From Gymnodinialimonas phycosphaerae (GTDB lineage Bacteria > Pseudomonadota > Alphaproteobacteria > Rhodobacterales > Rhodobacteraceae): a DNA stretch of 64,000 nucleotides. Position numbers and translations under genes: made by a program. The stretch lies in assembly GCF_019195455.1 (NCBI RefSeq), contig NZ_JAIMBW010000001.1:1178001-1242000 (forward strand), written 5' to 3'. The notes beneath the pieces were generated by a model. That model was given only the letters and a program-made list of their open reading frames with translations, was not told where the DNA came from and did no database searches. This document shows positions 44,322-53,862 of this stretch, piece after piece (the stretch's first letter is position 1; each line of letters starts with the position of its first letter).

Positions 44322-45977
44322 ATGAAAGATTTCACCCACACGCGCAAAGAGGCCGGTCTCAAGACCCACCCCGTCGCTGAAATGTACGCCGCCGAGCACA
44401 AGGCAGGCAAACTCGACCGCCGTGAATTCCTCGTGCGCTCGACCGCCCTCGGCCTGACTGCCACCGCCGCCTATTCGCTGATCGGCACCACGCCCGCGAT
44501 GGCCGAAGGCCACCGCGCCGTTCCCGGCGAGGGCGGCAGCCTGCGCATCCAGATGGAAGTGCGCGCGCTCAAGGATCCGCGCACCTATGACTGGTCGCAG
44601 ATGGGCAACGTCACCCGCGGGATCGTCGAGTATCTGGTCCAGTACAACAACGACGGCTCGTTCGAGGGCGTTCTGCTGGACAGCTGGGAAGCCAATGAAG
44701 ACGCCACCGTTTACACGCTGAACGTGCGCCAGGGCATCACCTTCAACAACGGCGATCCCTTCAACGCCGAAGACGTCGCCGCCAACCTGATCGGCTTCTG
44801 CGACAGCACCGTTGAAGGCAACTCCATGGCCACCCGCATGGGCGGTCTGGTGGACCCCGACACCGGCGTGGCGCGTGACGGCGCGATCGAGGTCGTGGAC
44901 GAGTACACCGTGCGCGTGACCTACCCCTCCCCCGACATCACCTTCATCCCCGGCATCGCGGATTACCCCTCGGCGATCCAGCACCGTGACATGGTTGGCA
45001 CCAACCCTGCCGATCACGGGATCGGGACGGGCGCATACATGATCACCAACTACGAAGTGGGTGTCTCGGCCACGCTGACGCGTAACCCCGATCACACCTA
45101 CTGGCGTGACACCTATCTGGACGAGATCGTTTTCGTCGACCTCGGCCAGGACCCGGCCGCATGGTTTGCAGCCGCCGAAGCCGACGAATTCGACATGACC
45201 TACGAGACGGTCGGCGAATTCATCGACCTGTTCGACGCCATTGGCTGGAACAAGGGTGAAGTGGTGACCGCCGCAACCGTGGTGATCCGTCCCAACCAGA
45301 ACAACGCCCCCTACGATGACGTGCGCGTGCGTCGCGCCATCCAACTGGCGGTCGACAACCAGGTCTGCCTTGACCTGGGCGTCAACGGTCAGGGCGTTGT
45401 GGCGGAAAACCACCACGTCTGCCCGATCCACCCGGAATACGCCGAACTGCCGCCACTGGTGTTCGACCCCGAAGCGGCGCGTGCGCTGCTTGAAGAAGCG
45501 GGTCACGCCGATACCGAGTTCGAGCTGGTCTCCATCGACGATGACTACCGCAAGAACACCACCGACGCCGTGGCCGCTCAGCTGCGCGACGCGGGCTTCA
45601 ATGTGACGCGGACAATCATTCCCGGCTCTACCTTCTGGAACGACTGGACGTCCTATCCGTTCTCCTCGACCAACTGGAACCACCGGGAACTGGGGGTCAT
45701 GATCCTCAACCTCGCGTATCGGACCGGTGTGCCGTGGAACGAAACCGCGTTCTCGAACGAGGAATTCGACACGCTGCTGACGGAAGCCAACGGCATCCAG
45801 GACGCCGACGCGCGCCGTGTGGTGATGGAGCGTCTGGAGCAGATCATGCAGGAAGAGGGCGTCACCATTCAGCCCTACTGGCGCTCGCTCTTCAACCACG
45901 CCCGTCCGGGTGTGGTGAACGGCTCGATGCATGCGAAGTTCGAAATGAACCCGCACTATCTTGGGTTCGAGGCCTAA
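44322..45977 (+). CDS. ABC transporter substrate-binding protein, family 5 (peptide type), Tat-exported
   Basis: This 551-residue SBP_bac_5 protein is the periplasmic receptor of the ABC system encoded downstream. The N terminus carries a twin-arginine signal, DRREFLVRSTALGL, followed by a hydrophobic run ending near TPAMAEG, so export in folded form is likely. Family motifs include YTLNVRQGITFNNGDPFNAED and the GTGAYMI segment. GGGAG lies upstream of the ATG. The ligand could be a peptide, opine or similar compound; sequence alone does not tell. Confidence 0.9.
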   Translation: MKDFTHTRKEAGLKTHPVAEMYAAEHKAGKLDRREFLVRSTALGLTATAAYSLIGTTPAMAEGHRAVPGEGGSLRIQMEVRALKDPRTYDWSQMGNVTRGIVEYLVQYNNDGSFEGVLLDSWEANEDATVYTLNVRQGITFNNGDPFNAEDVAANLIGFCDSTVEGNSMATRMGGLVDPDTGVARDGAIEVVDEYTVRVTYPSPDITFIPGIADYPSAIQHRDMVGTNPADHGIGTGAYMITNYEVGVSATLTRNPDHTYWRDTYLDEIVFVDLGQDPAAWFAAAEADEFDMTYETVGEFIDLFDAIGWNKGEVVTAATVVIRPNQNNAPYDDVRVRRAIQLAVDNQVCLDLGVNGQGVVAENHHVCPIHPEYAELPPLVFDPEAARALLEEAGHADTEFELVSIDDDYRKNTTDAVAAQLRDAGFNVTRTIIPGSTFWNDWTSYPFSSTNWNHRELGVMILNLAYRTGVPWNETAFSNEEFDTLLTEANGIQDADARRVVMERLEQIMQEEGVTIQPYWRSLFNHARPGVVNGSMHAKFEMNPHYLGFEA

Positions 45978-45990
45978 GCGCCTCTGATCG

Positions 45991-46030
45991 CCGGCGCCCG
46001 CACACCCTGCGGGCGCCGGTTCATTTTCAT
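45991..46030 (+). terminator. Strong hairpin between the binding-protein and permease genes
   Basis: A perfect 12-bp stem CCGGCGCCCGCA/TGCGGGCGCCGG (loop CACCC, 45991-46019) follows the binding-protein stop by 13 bp, then TTCATTTTCAT. It is a likely partial terminator or 3' stabiliser. Confidence 0.75.
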
Positions 46031-46174
46031 GACACGTCGGGCACATTGTGATGCCCGCATGTCCCGGCCAAACCGTCTCCACCCCTGCGATGCGCTTCAA
46101 GGGGCCGAGGGACGGAAAGCGCCAACCAGGTACGGCACGCACCGCGCGCCCGCCCAGACACAGGGGATACTTCC

Positions 46175-47284
46175 ATGGGGGCCTTCATCCTTCGCCGAAC
46201 CGGCGTGATGATCCTGACCGCAATTTGCCTGACAATCGTGGTGTTTTTCCTCACGAACCTGTTTCCCAACCTTGAGAAACTGGCGAAAACGCAAGGCAAT
46301 GCCCGGATGAGCGACGAAGAAGTCGTCAGCTGGCTGGACCGCAACGGATACGGCGGCCCGATGCTGTTCCGCTACGGCGAATGGTTGGGCGTGATGCCCG
46401 GCTGGACCCGAGAAGACCCCGAAACCGGTGAGATCACCGGCCGTTGCATCGACTTCGGCACCGATCCGGCCGATGCCCCCACCCGCTGCGGGTTGTTGCA
46501 GGGGGATCTGGGTTTCTCGACCGTCTCTGACGAAGATGTCGCCAACGTCCTGCCCGGCCGCCTTCTACTGACCCTGAAATTGATGGGATGGGCCTTTGGC
46601 CTGATGGTCCCTGCCGCCCTTCTGGTGGGCGTGCTGGCGGGGATGCGCGAAGGCTCGCGGCTTGATCGAAGTCTGTCGACCCTGTCCATCGCCTCCACCG
46701 CGACGCCAGAATATGTGTCGGGCGTGATCTTCATCGTGCTCTTCGCCTCCACCACCGCAGGTGTGTCGGGTGCGCTGACGGAATGGGGATGGCTTGGCGG
46801 CGACGGCTGGCTTGGCGACCGCCGCACCCTGTTCCTGGGCTCTGCCCGTTCGGCGATGGAAGACATCACCTTCTGGAACTTCACCCTGCCCGTCGTCACC
46901 ATCGCGCTGTACGGCATGGGCTACATCGCGCGTATGACCCGCGCGTCGATGGCCGAGGTGATGACCGCGCAATATATCCGCACCGCGCGGCTCAAGGGCG
47001 TCAGCTTCCGCAACATCGTGCTCAAGCACGCTTTGCGCAACGCGCTGATCGCGCCGTTCACCGTCATCATGCTGCAATTCCCCTGGCTTCTGACCGGCGT
47101 GGTGATCGTGGAGACGCTGTTCAACTACAACGGCTTCGGCTGGACCATGGTCCAAGCGGCCTCGAATAACGATATCGAGCTGCTTCTGGCCTGCTCCATC
47201 GTCGCGGTCTTCGTGGTCCTTCTGACACAGCTGATCTCGGACATCGGCTACGTATTCCTCAACCCCCGCATTCGCATTTCATAA
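46175..47284 (+). CDS. Peptide-type ABC transporter permease (DppB-like)
   Basis: This 369-residue permease has an N-terminal helix (GVMILTAICLTIVVFFLTNLF, given by its ends GVMILT and FFLTNL), a periplasmic domain to about residue 130, and the BPD_transp_1 core with the docking loop TARLKGVSFRNIVLKHALRN. It is somewhat longer than DppB (339). AGGGGAT precedes the ATG. It lies 12 bp before the second permease gene and forms the channel with it. Confidence 0.9.
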   Translation: MGAFILRRTGVMILTAICLTIVVFFLTNLFPNLEKLAKTQGNARMSDEEVVSWLDRNGYGGPMLFRYGEWLGVMPGWTREDPETGEITGRCIDFGTDPADAPTRCGLLQGDLGFSTVSDEDVANVLPGRLLLTLKLMGWAFGLMVPAALLVGVLAGMREGSRLDRSLSTLSIASTATPEYVSGVIFIVLFASTTAGVSGALTEWGWLGGDGWLGDRRTLFLGSARSAMEDITFWNFTLPVVTIALYGMGYIARMTRASMAEVMTAQYIRTARLKGVSFRNIVLKHALRNALIAPFTVIMLQFPWLLTGVVIVETLFNYNGFGWTMVQAASNNDIELLLACSIVAVFVVLLTQLISDIGYVFLNPRIRIS

Positions 47285-47296
47285 GGAGCCAGCGCT

Positions 47297-48763
47297 ATGG
47301 AACAACTGACCTGGACCGGCTCCTTCGGAGCGTTCCTCAACCCCGCGATGATTGCCGCCTTGGTGATCTTCATCGTCGGCTTCCTCGCCAACACCGTGCT
47401 GACGATCGCTGGCGTGCGCGCCGGCGAGTTGGAGTTCAACGGCGACGGCACCATGTCGCTGCGCCGCACCCCCATCGACTACGCGCTGGCGACGATGAAA
47501 TACGCGGTGCTGCTGTTCGTGTTGTGCTGCATCGGCTTTATCATGGCCGGCATCGTACTGCCCACGATCGAGCAGAAAGGCATCCTTGGCGGTATGGCGC
47601 AGCGGCTTTTGCCCGTCTGGATCGCACTGATTGTGACCTTCGTGGTCTCCATCACCTTCAAGCGCCGCCTTGGCCTTTATGGCAAACTCTTCGACAGCCC
47701 CATCGGCATGGCGGGCTTCGGCCTCGTGATGTTCTGGATCTTCGCGGCGCTCTTCTCGGGCCTCTTTCCCCTTGTGCCCACCCATGGCGCCATCGACCTG
47801 ATCTCATCCATGCGCAACGAGTTGCCGGGCATGCCCCTGCCCTCGCCTGAGGAAGGGGAATATCCCTACTATCTTCTGGGCGGCGATAACCTGGGCCGTG
47901 ACGTGTTCAGCCGCGTGTTCTTCGGGGCGGCGGACGTTTTGTCCATTACCCCCGTCGCGACGCTGTTCGCCTTCATGGTCGGCATCACGCTTGGCCTGCC
48001 AGCGGGCTACTTCGGCGGCAAGCTGGACACCGTGCTGACCTTCATCGCCAACCTGGCCCTGGCCTTCCCGGTGATCTTGCTGTTCTTCCTGCTGGTGACG
48101 CCGGAAATCGTCGCCGCAGGCGTGCCGCAATACATGTCGATGGTGCTGTTCCTGTTCCCGATCCTGTTCCTCGTGGTGCTGTTCAACTCGCGCTATCACA
48201 CCGATCCGATGCGCCGGAACATCTACGTCGGCATCGCGGCGGCGGTGGGTTTCTGGGCCTACTTCTCGCTGATCTCCAATGCCGAGGACCCCGACGCCCC
48301 GTTCCGCTTCTGGCCCGAGTTCCTTGACGGCTTCGACATCGCGGGCAACCTGCTGATCGTCTTCGTGTCGGTGGTCTTCGTGAACTCCCCCACCGTGTTC
48401 CGCATCGTGCGCGGCATCACGCTGGACGTGAAAACCCGCGACTACGTGGCGGCAGCACAAACGCGCGGCGAAGGCCCGTGGTACATCATGCTGTGGGAAA
48501 TCCTGCCCAACGCGCGCGGGCCCCTGATCGTCGATTTCTGCTTGCGCATCGGCTACACCACGATCCTTCTGGGTACCTTGGGCTTCTTCGGCCTCGGCGT
48601 CTCACCGGAATCGCCTGACTGGGGATCGACCATCAACGAGGGCCGACGCCTCCTGACAATCTACCCCCACCCGGCCCTGCCGCCCGCGCTGGCGCTCATG
48701 TCGCTGGTTCTGGGCCTCAACCTGCTGGCCGACGGCCTGCGTGAAGAAAGCCTGAAAGACTGA
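47297..48763 (+). CDS. Oversized peptide-type ABC transporter permease (DppC-like)
   Basis: This 488-residue protein is much longer than DppC (about 300). It has an N-terminal block of about 160 residues with three or four hydrophobic helices before the usual DppC-type segment YPYYLLGGDNLGRDVFSRVF. About 100 inserted residues with more helices follow within the core. The docking loop (AAAQTRGEGPWYIMLWEILPN) and C-terminal LGFFGLGVSPESPDWG are canonical. AAGGAG precedes the ATG. The extra helices may be structural; similar large forms are known in this order. Confidence 0.88.
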   Translation: MEQLTWTGSFGAFLNPAMIAALVIFIVGFLANTVLTIAGVRAGELEFNGDGTMSLRRTPIDYALATMKYAVLLFVLCCIGFIMAGIVLPTIEQKGILGGMAQRLLPVWIALIVTFVVSITFKRRLGLYGKLFDSPIGMAGFGLVMFWIFAALFSGLFPLVPTHGAIDLISSMRNELPGMPLPSPEEGEYPYYLLGGDNLGRDVFSRVFFGAADVLSITPVATLFAFMVGITLGLPAGYFGGKLDTVLTFIANLALAFPVILLFFLLVTPEIVAAGVPQYMSMVLFLFPILFLVVLFNSRYHTDPMRRNIYVGIAAAVGFWAYFSLISNAEDPDAPFRFWPEFLDGFDIAGNLLIVFVSVVFVNSPTVFRIVRGITLDVKTRDYVAAAQTRGEGPWYIMLWEILPNARGPLIVDFCLRIGYTTILLGTLGFFGLGVSPESPDWGSTINEGRRLLTIYPHPALPPALALMSLVLGLNLLADGLREESLKD

Positions 48764-48840
48764 TGTAGTTATGGAAAAATTACAGCGTCACTACAGGAAA
48801 ACTACGCCGCCTTTTGGCCGGACAGTTAGGGAATATTAAC

Positions 48841-50955
48841 ATGGTCGATACCATCGCAGACGACGTCAAAGCTGTCCCGGATCGCTACGACGGCCCCATT
48901 CTGGAGATCGAGAACCTCTCGATTTCCTTCTTCACCCGCCTACGCGAAATCCCCGCCGTGATGGATTTTTCCTGCAAGGTGATGCCCGGCGAAGCCATGG
49001 GTCTGGTCGGCGAATCCGGTTGCGGCAAGTCCACCGTGGCCCTTGGCGTGATGCAGGATCTGGGCGTGAACGGGCGCGTCGTCGGCGGCACGATCAAGTT
49101 CAAGGGCCGCGACCTGAACACCATGTCGCAAGAAGAACTGCGCGACCTGCGCGGCTCGGAAATCGCGATGATTTACCAGGAACCCATGGCCTCCCTGAAC
49201 CCGGCCATGAAGATCGGCAAGCAGCTGATGGAAGTGCCGATGATCCATGAGGGCAAGTCCGAGAAAGAGGCCTACCAGATGGCGCTGGACGTCGTCACAG
49301 ACGTGCGCCTGCCGGACCCGGAGCGGATGTTGAAAAGCTATCCCCACCAGCTTTCCGGCGGCCAGCAACAGCGCATCGTGATCGCTATGGCCTTGATGTC
49401 AAAGCCTTCTCTGCTGATCCTGGATGAGCCGACAACGGCCTTGGACGTGACCGTTGAAGCGGGCATCGTGGATCTGGTGAAGGGTCTGGGCGAGAAATAC
49501 GGCACCTCCATGCTGTTCATCTCTCACAACCTCGGGCTGGTGCTGGAAACCTGTGACCGCCTTTGCGTGATGTATTCCGGCGAGGCGGTGGAAACCGGCT
49601 CTATCGAGGATGTGTTTGACGAGATGCAGCACCCGTACACGCAGGCGCTCTTCCGCTCCATCCCGCTGCCCGGCGCCGACAAGAACGCGCGCCCGCTGGT
49701 GGCGATCCCCGGCAACTTCCCCCTGCCCCATGAACGCCCGCCCGGCTGCAACTTCGGCCCCCGTTGCGATTATTTCGAAGAAGGGCGCTGCAACGTCGGC
49801 AACATCCGCATGGACAAGGTACCCGGCAACGACCGCCACGCCTCGCGCTGCGTGAAGTTCAAGGAAATCGACTGGAACGCGCCGATCACGCTGGCGGAGA
49901 CCACCGAAAAAGCGCCCATCGGTGATGTGGTCCTGAAGATCGACAACCTGAAGAAATATTACGAAGTCGCAGCCAACGCGCTGTTCGGGGGCGGCTCTAC
50001 CAAGGTCGTCAAAGCCAATGAAACCCTCAGTTTTGAGGCCCGCGAATCCGAGACTCTCGCCATCGTGGGCGAAAGCGGTTGCGGCAAATCCACCCTCGCC
50101 AAGGTGCTGATGGGGCTGGAGACGGCGACCGACGGCACCATCGTGATGGGCAATCAGGAAATTCAAAACACGGCGATCGAGGATCGGGACACCAAGACCG
50201 TCTCCAGCATTCAGATGGTGTTCCAGAACCCTTTCGACACGCTCAACCCCTCGATGACCGTGGGCCGCCAGATCATCCGCGCGCTAGAGGTCTTCAAGAT
50301 CGGCAATTCCGACGCGGATCGCAAGAACCGGATGCTGGAACTGTTGGACCTCGTGAAGCTGCCCCGCGCCTTCGCGGATCGCATGCCGCGGCAGCTCTCG
50401 GGCGGTCAGAAACAGCGCGTCGGCATCGCGCGCGCCTTCGCCGGAGACGCGCGCATCGTGGTGGCCGATGAGCCGGTCAGCGCGCTTGACGTGTCGGTGC
50501 AGGCCGCCGTGACGGACCTGCTGATGGAGATCCAGCGCCGCGAAAAGACGACGCTTCTGTTCATCTCCCACGACCTGTCAATCGTGCGCTACCTGTCGGA
50601 TCGGGTCATGGTCATGTACCTGGGCCACGTGGTGGAGCTTGGCAGCACAGAGCAGGTCTTCAGCCCCCCCTACCATCCCTATACGGAGGCGCTTTTATCC
50701 GCCGTCCCCATCGCCGATACGTCGGTTCAGAAGAAACACATCGTGCTGGAAGGGGACATTCCGTCTGCCATGAACCCGCCCTCTGGCTGCCCGTTCCAGA
50801 CCCGGTGCAACTGGAAGTCCGACGTCTCCGGCAACCTCTGCGACACCGAAGTACCGCCGATGAAAACGCTGGCCGACGGGCATCAGATCAAGTGCCATCT
50901 GGCCGATGATATCCTTGCGCGGATGGAGCCGGTGATCAAAATCGCGGCGGAATGA
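48841..50955 (+). CDS. Peptide-type ABC transporter double ATPase (DppD-DppF fusion)
   Basis: This 704-residue protein carries two complete ATPase modules in one chain. Walker A motifs GESGCGKST occur near residues 58-66 and 411-419, and signatures LSGGQQQRIVIAMAL and LSGGQKQRVGIARAF in each half. Each half ends in an oligopeptide-type C-terminal region with Cys-rich motifs (GCNFGPRCDYF; GCPFQTRCNW) that can bind an iron-sulfur cluster in DppD-type proteins. The ATG at 48841 follows TTAGGGA; an in-frame TTG upstream is rejected. It energises the two permeases. Confidence 0.92.
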   Translation: MVDTIADDVKAVPDRYDGPILEIENLSISFFTRLREIPAVMDFSCKVMPGEAMGLVGESGCGKSTVALGVMQDLGVNGRVVGGTIKFKGRDLNTMSQEELRDLRGSEIAMIYQEPMASLNPAMKIGKQLMEVPMIHEGKSEKEAYQMALDVVTDVRLPDPERMLKSYPHQLSGGQQQRIVIAMALMSKPSLLILDEPTTALDVTVEAGIVDLVKGLGEKYGTSMLFISHNLGLVLETCDRLCVMYSGEAVETGSIEDVFDEMQHPYTQALFRSIPLPGADKNARPLVAIPGNFPLPHERPPGCNFGPRCDYFEEGRCNVGNIRMDKVPGNDRHASRCVKFKEIDWNAPITLAETTEKAPIGDVVLKIDNLKKYYEVAANALFGGGSTKVVKANETLSFEARESETLAIVGESGCGKSTLAKVLMGLETATDGTIVMGNQEIQNTAIEDRDTKTVSSIQMVFQNPFDTLNPSMTVGRQIIRALEVFKIGNSDADRKNRMLELLDLVKLPRAFADRMPRQLSGGQKQRVGIARAFAGDARIVVADEPVSALDVSVQAAVTDLLMEIQRREKTTLLFISHDLSIVRYLSDRVMVMYLGHVVELGSTEQVFSPPYHPYTEALLSAVPIADTSVQKKHIVLEGDIPSAMNPPSGCPFQTRCNWKSDVSGNLCDTEVPPMKTLADGHQIKCHLADDILARMEPVIKIAAE

Positions 50956-50974
50956 GGGACGGCGTTGGCAGTGG

Positions 50975-51068
50975 ATTGAGGGGCTGGCCCCTCAAACTCA
51001 ACCGCCCAATTGAGGGGCCAGCCCCTCAAACTCAACTGTCCAATTGAGGGGCCAGCCCCTCAAACTCC
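50975..51068. repeat. 34-bp tandem hairpin array (2.8 copies)
   Basis: Units start at 50975, 51009 and 51043. Each begins with a palindrome such as TTGAGGGGCTGGCCCCTCAA, giving a 9-bp stem. The array fills the gap between the convergent ATPase and modC genes and probably ends transcription from both sides. Confidence 0.8.
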
Positions 51069-51077
51069 CCGGGATAT

Positions 51078-52136
51078 TTAAAGAACGGGGAATGAAGCAG
51101 CGACATTGCCTGCTGCGACCGCCACGGACTTCACCACCGCGTACCCCTGCCAGCCCTCAACCAACCCCATCGCGGTGGCAGAGCGGCGCGTGACGCGGGC
51201 CAGGATTAGGTCATCGCCCGCGCGGAGTTGAACGATGGTCCCCGGCCCCTCGCCGTCCCGAAGGGCGGTAAGAGTGACCGGGACAACATTCAGCGCCGAT
51301 ATCCCCTCGGGGCGGGTGGCGGCCAGCATCACGTCCTGCGCCTCGATCCGCACCCGGACCTCCGCACCGACGGGGCGGGCGACGTGGGGCAGCAGCAAGG
51401 TGCCCGCAGACCAGGTTAACGCCGTTAACCCATCCTCATGGTGGGCCTCGATGCGCGCCGTCACCAGGGCCCCCGCCTCCCGAACGCCAAGGACCGGGAC
51501 GACATCGGGGTCCGACAGGACGTCGGCCGCCGCGCCCACACGCACCACCCGGCCCGCCTCCAGCGCCACGACCGTGGTGGCCAGCCGCGCGATCTCGGCC
51601 ACGGAGTGGGAGACATAGAGTATCGGCACCCCGACCTCATCGCGCAGACGCTCGATATAGGGCAGGATCTCGGCTTTGCGGGCCTCGTCCAGAGCGGCGA
51701 GCGGCTCGTCGAGCAACAGCAGCCGCGGCTGGCTTAGCAGCGCCCGACCAATCGCCACCCGCTGCGCTTCGCCACCAGAAAGCGCACCGGGGCGGCGATC
51801 AAGCAGCGCCGCAATGCCAAGCATCTTCACCACCGCGTCCATGTCGCCGCCGCGCATCCCGTAGGCCAGGTTCGCGCGCACCGACATATGCGGAAACAGC
51901 CGCGGTTCCTGGAACACATAGCCGATACGGCGCGCAGGCACCGACAAGCCGTCAAGGCGCAGATCCCCGACGCGCACCAGGGCTTCATCTGCTTTAAGAA
52001 CGCCCGCCACGGTCCTGACAACACTGGTTTTTCCAGCGCCTGAGCGACCGAACAAGGCGGTCACGCCCATCGGTGCCTCAAACGCCACATCCAGGGCGAA
52101 ACCGGGGAAATCGTGCTTCACGCGGACCTCAAGCAT
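51078..52136 (-). CDS. modC: Molybdenum ABC transporter ATP-binding protein
   Basis: This 352-residue ATPase powers molybdate import. Walker A is GRSGAGKT at residues 30-37, the signature is LSGGEAQRVAIGRALL and Walker B is LLLLDEPLAALD. A C-terminal TOBE (molybdate-binding) domain covers about residues 285-345. Its start overlaps modB by eight bases. The modA-modB-modC order on the minus strand is conserved. ModE-type regulation is not visible. Confidence 0.95.
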   Translation of the reverse strand: MLEVRVKHDFPGFALDVAFEAPMGVTALFGRSGAGKTSVVRTVAGVLKADEALVRVGDLRLDGLSVPARRIGYVFQEPRLFPHMSVRANLAYGMRGGDMDAVVKMLGIAALLDRRPGALSGGEAQRVAIGRALLSQPRLLLLDEPLAALDEARKAEILPYIERLRDEVGVPILYVSHSVAEIARLATTVVALEAGRVVRVGAAADVLSDPDVVPVLGVREAGALVTARIEAHHEDGLTALTWSAGTLLLPHVARPVGAEVRVRIEAQDVMLAATRPEGISALNVVPVTLTALRDGEGPGTIVQLRAGDDLILARVTRRSATAMGLVEGWQGYAVVKSVAVAAGNVAASFPVL

Positions 52137-52830
52137 CGCGCCCTCCGATCCGTGCAGACATGCGCCGCGCCATGACCTCGGACACGATCAGCGCCCCCAT
52201 CGCGACGACCACCGACACGATCACCAGCCGCCAGGCCGCCCCCTCACCGCCGGGGACTTGCAGGAAGGCATAGATGGCGGAGGGGACGGTCCGCGTCTCG
52301 CCGGGGATGTTGGACACGAAGGTGATCGTTGCCCCGAATTCGCCCATCGCCTTGGCAAACGCCAGCACGGTTCCGGCAAGGATGCCGGGGGCCATCAGCG
52401 GCAGCGTGATGGTCACGAAGACCCGCAGGCGGGACGCGCCAAGGGTGCTGGCGGCCTCCTCCAGCTTCGGGTCCACCGCCTCCAGCGACAGGCGGATCGC
52501 GCGGACCATCAGCGGGAACGCCATGATCGCGGCAGCCAGCGCCGCGCCGGTCCAGCGGAAGGCGACGCCAAGGCCCATCGCCTCCAGCGCGCTGCCAAGG
52601 GGCGTTTGGGGCCCGAAGCTGACCAGCAACAGGTAGCCTGTGACGACGGGCGGCAAGATCAGAGGCAGATGGACGAGGCCATTGACGATGGCATGGCCGG
52701 GAAAGCGGTGGCGCGCCAAAAGGTAGGCCACCGCGATGCCGAACGGCAGCGAAAAAAGCGTCGCGGTCAGGGCCACGCGCAGCGACAGCGCCACGGCTTC
52801 CCACTCCGCCGGGCCAAGAAAGGTGCTCAT
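52129..52830 (-). CDS. modB: Molybdate ABC transporter permease
   Basis: This 233-residue permease has five or six helices and the docking loop LEEAASTLGASRLRVFVTI. Its length is typical of ModB. It overlaps modA by four bases (ATGA) and modC by eight. The context between modA and modC fixes the assignment over a generic CysT-like permease. Confidence 0.94.
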   Translation of the reverse strand: MSTFLGPAEWEAVALSLRVALTATLFSLPFGIAVAYLLARHRFPGHAIVNGLVHLPLILPPVVTGYLLLVSFGPQTPLGSALEAMGLGVAFRWTGAALAAAIMAFPLMVRAIRLSLEAVDPKLEEAASTLGASRLRVFVTITLPLMAPGILAGTVLAFAKAMGEFGATITFVSNIPGETRTVPSAIYAFLQVPGGEGAAWRLVIVSVVVAMGALIVSEVMARRMSARIGGRDA

Positions 52831-53570
52831 TCCTCCACCAGCCCGAAACCCGCCTCGGTGAAGGCATTGCGGGCCAAAAGGCTCGCCAATGCCCCGGCGA
52901 ACCGAAAGGCCGCCTCCCCGCCAGACACCGTGACGGCCACGGGGTAGCGGATCGGGGGGTGCAGCGTGTCAGGGATCTCGGCCAGGATGCGCACGCGCGG
53001 CTCCACGCCCACATCGGTGGCGTAGACGATGCCGTAGCGCGCCGCCCCCAGCGCCACCAGTTGCAAGGCGGCGCGGACGTTGTCTGTTTCAACGATGGCG
53101 GGGCGCAGGGCCTCCCATCGCCCCAATGTATCCAGCGCCGCACGGGCGTAGATGCCCGCAGGCACGACCTCGGTCAGGGCCAGAGCAAGGCGGTCGCCGG
53201 GACCGGGTCGGAGGTCCTCCAACGTGGTCTCACCCGCCTCAGAGGCATTGCCGATCAGAACCAGACTGTTGCTCAGAAGCGTGTGGCGGGTGCCGATCTG
53301 CAAGGCGCCGACACGCTCCAGATGGTCCATCCAGGCTTCATTGGCCAGCAGAACCACATCGGCGGGGGCGCCGGCCTCGATCTGCCGAGCCAGGGTCGAA
53401 GACCCACCGTAAGAGATCGTGACACTGTGGCCCGTCTCCGCCTCGAAGGCCTCGGCCACCTGGTCCAGCGGTCCGGCAAGGCTGGCGGCGGCGAAGACCA
53501 GCACGTCCTCGGCGCGCGCGGGCACGGCAAGAACGGCGCATAGAAGCCAGCTGAGAAGGACGCGACGCAT
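52827..53570 (-). CDS. modA: Molybdate ABC transporter substrate-binding protein
   Basis: This 247-residue periplasmic protein has a signal peptide ending in VPARA, then DVLVFAAASLAGPLDQVAEAF, the ModA start with the Ala-Ala-Ser oxyanion-binding motif. SYGGSSTLARQIEAGAPADV is also conserved. The ATG at 53570 starts the signal peptide, so the long open frame upstream is non-coding. It is the first gene of modABC. Confidence 0.94.
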   Translation of the reverse strand: MRRVLLSWLLCAVLAVPARAEDVLVFAAASLAGPLDQVAEAFEAETGHSVTISYGGSSTLARQIEAGAPADVVLLANEAWMDHLERVGALQIGTRHTLLSNSLVLIGNASEAGETTLEDLRPGPGDRLALALTEVVPAGIYARAALDTLGRWEALRPAIVETDNVRAALQLVALGAARYGIVYATDVGVEPRVRILAEIPDTLHPPIRYPVAVTVSGGEAAFRFAGALASLLARNAFTEAGFGLVEE

Positions 53571-53663
53571 GGGGGGACTATCGCGCGCCCCGCGCGCCAC
53601 GGCAAGATGCGACCGCGCCTCATGTGTCACTTGAAGAACGCGCCGGAACCTTCTGTCGTACAA

Positions 53664-53689
53664 GAAAAAAAGGGCCCCGTGAGGGACCC
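53664..53689 (-). terminator. Terminator downstream of nrdJ
   Basis: On the minus strand GGGTCCC-TCAC-GGGGCCC (7-bp stem with one G-T pair) is followed by seven T residues. It lies 175 bp after the nrdJ stop and separates nrdJ from modABC. Confidence 0.75.
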
Positions 53690-53862
53690 CTGAGGTTCGC
53701 TGATCAGGCTCTGATATTTGACTGCCCGTCATGTTCTGCCTGCGGCCTGATCCGCGTCAGGGGTGAACGCATCCACCCCGTGTGTCAGATGCCCGGTTCT
53801 GGTGAGGACCCCGGACACCCGATGCATGGGGGCAGACCAATGGCCCGCCCCCGGTGTTTCGT

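Noticed and set aside
44137..44325. A 62-codon frame in the leader of the peptide-transporter operon
   Set aside because: It has a GTG start with no ribosome site and a highly charged, low-complexity translation, and overlaps the start of the real gene.
44118..46142. A 674-codon minus-strand frame over the binding-protein gene
   Set aside because: It is a shadow of the real plus-strand gene, which has a Tat signal and family motifs.
50975..51068. A possible CRISPR array
   Set aside because: Repeats are directly adjacent with no unique spacers, and no cas genes are present.
51412..51432. Paired TTAAC motifs within modC
   Set aside because: The spacing is five bases and they lie inside coding sequence.
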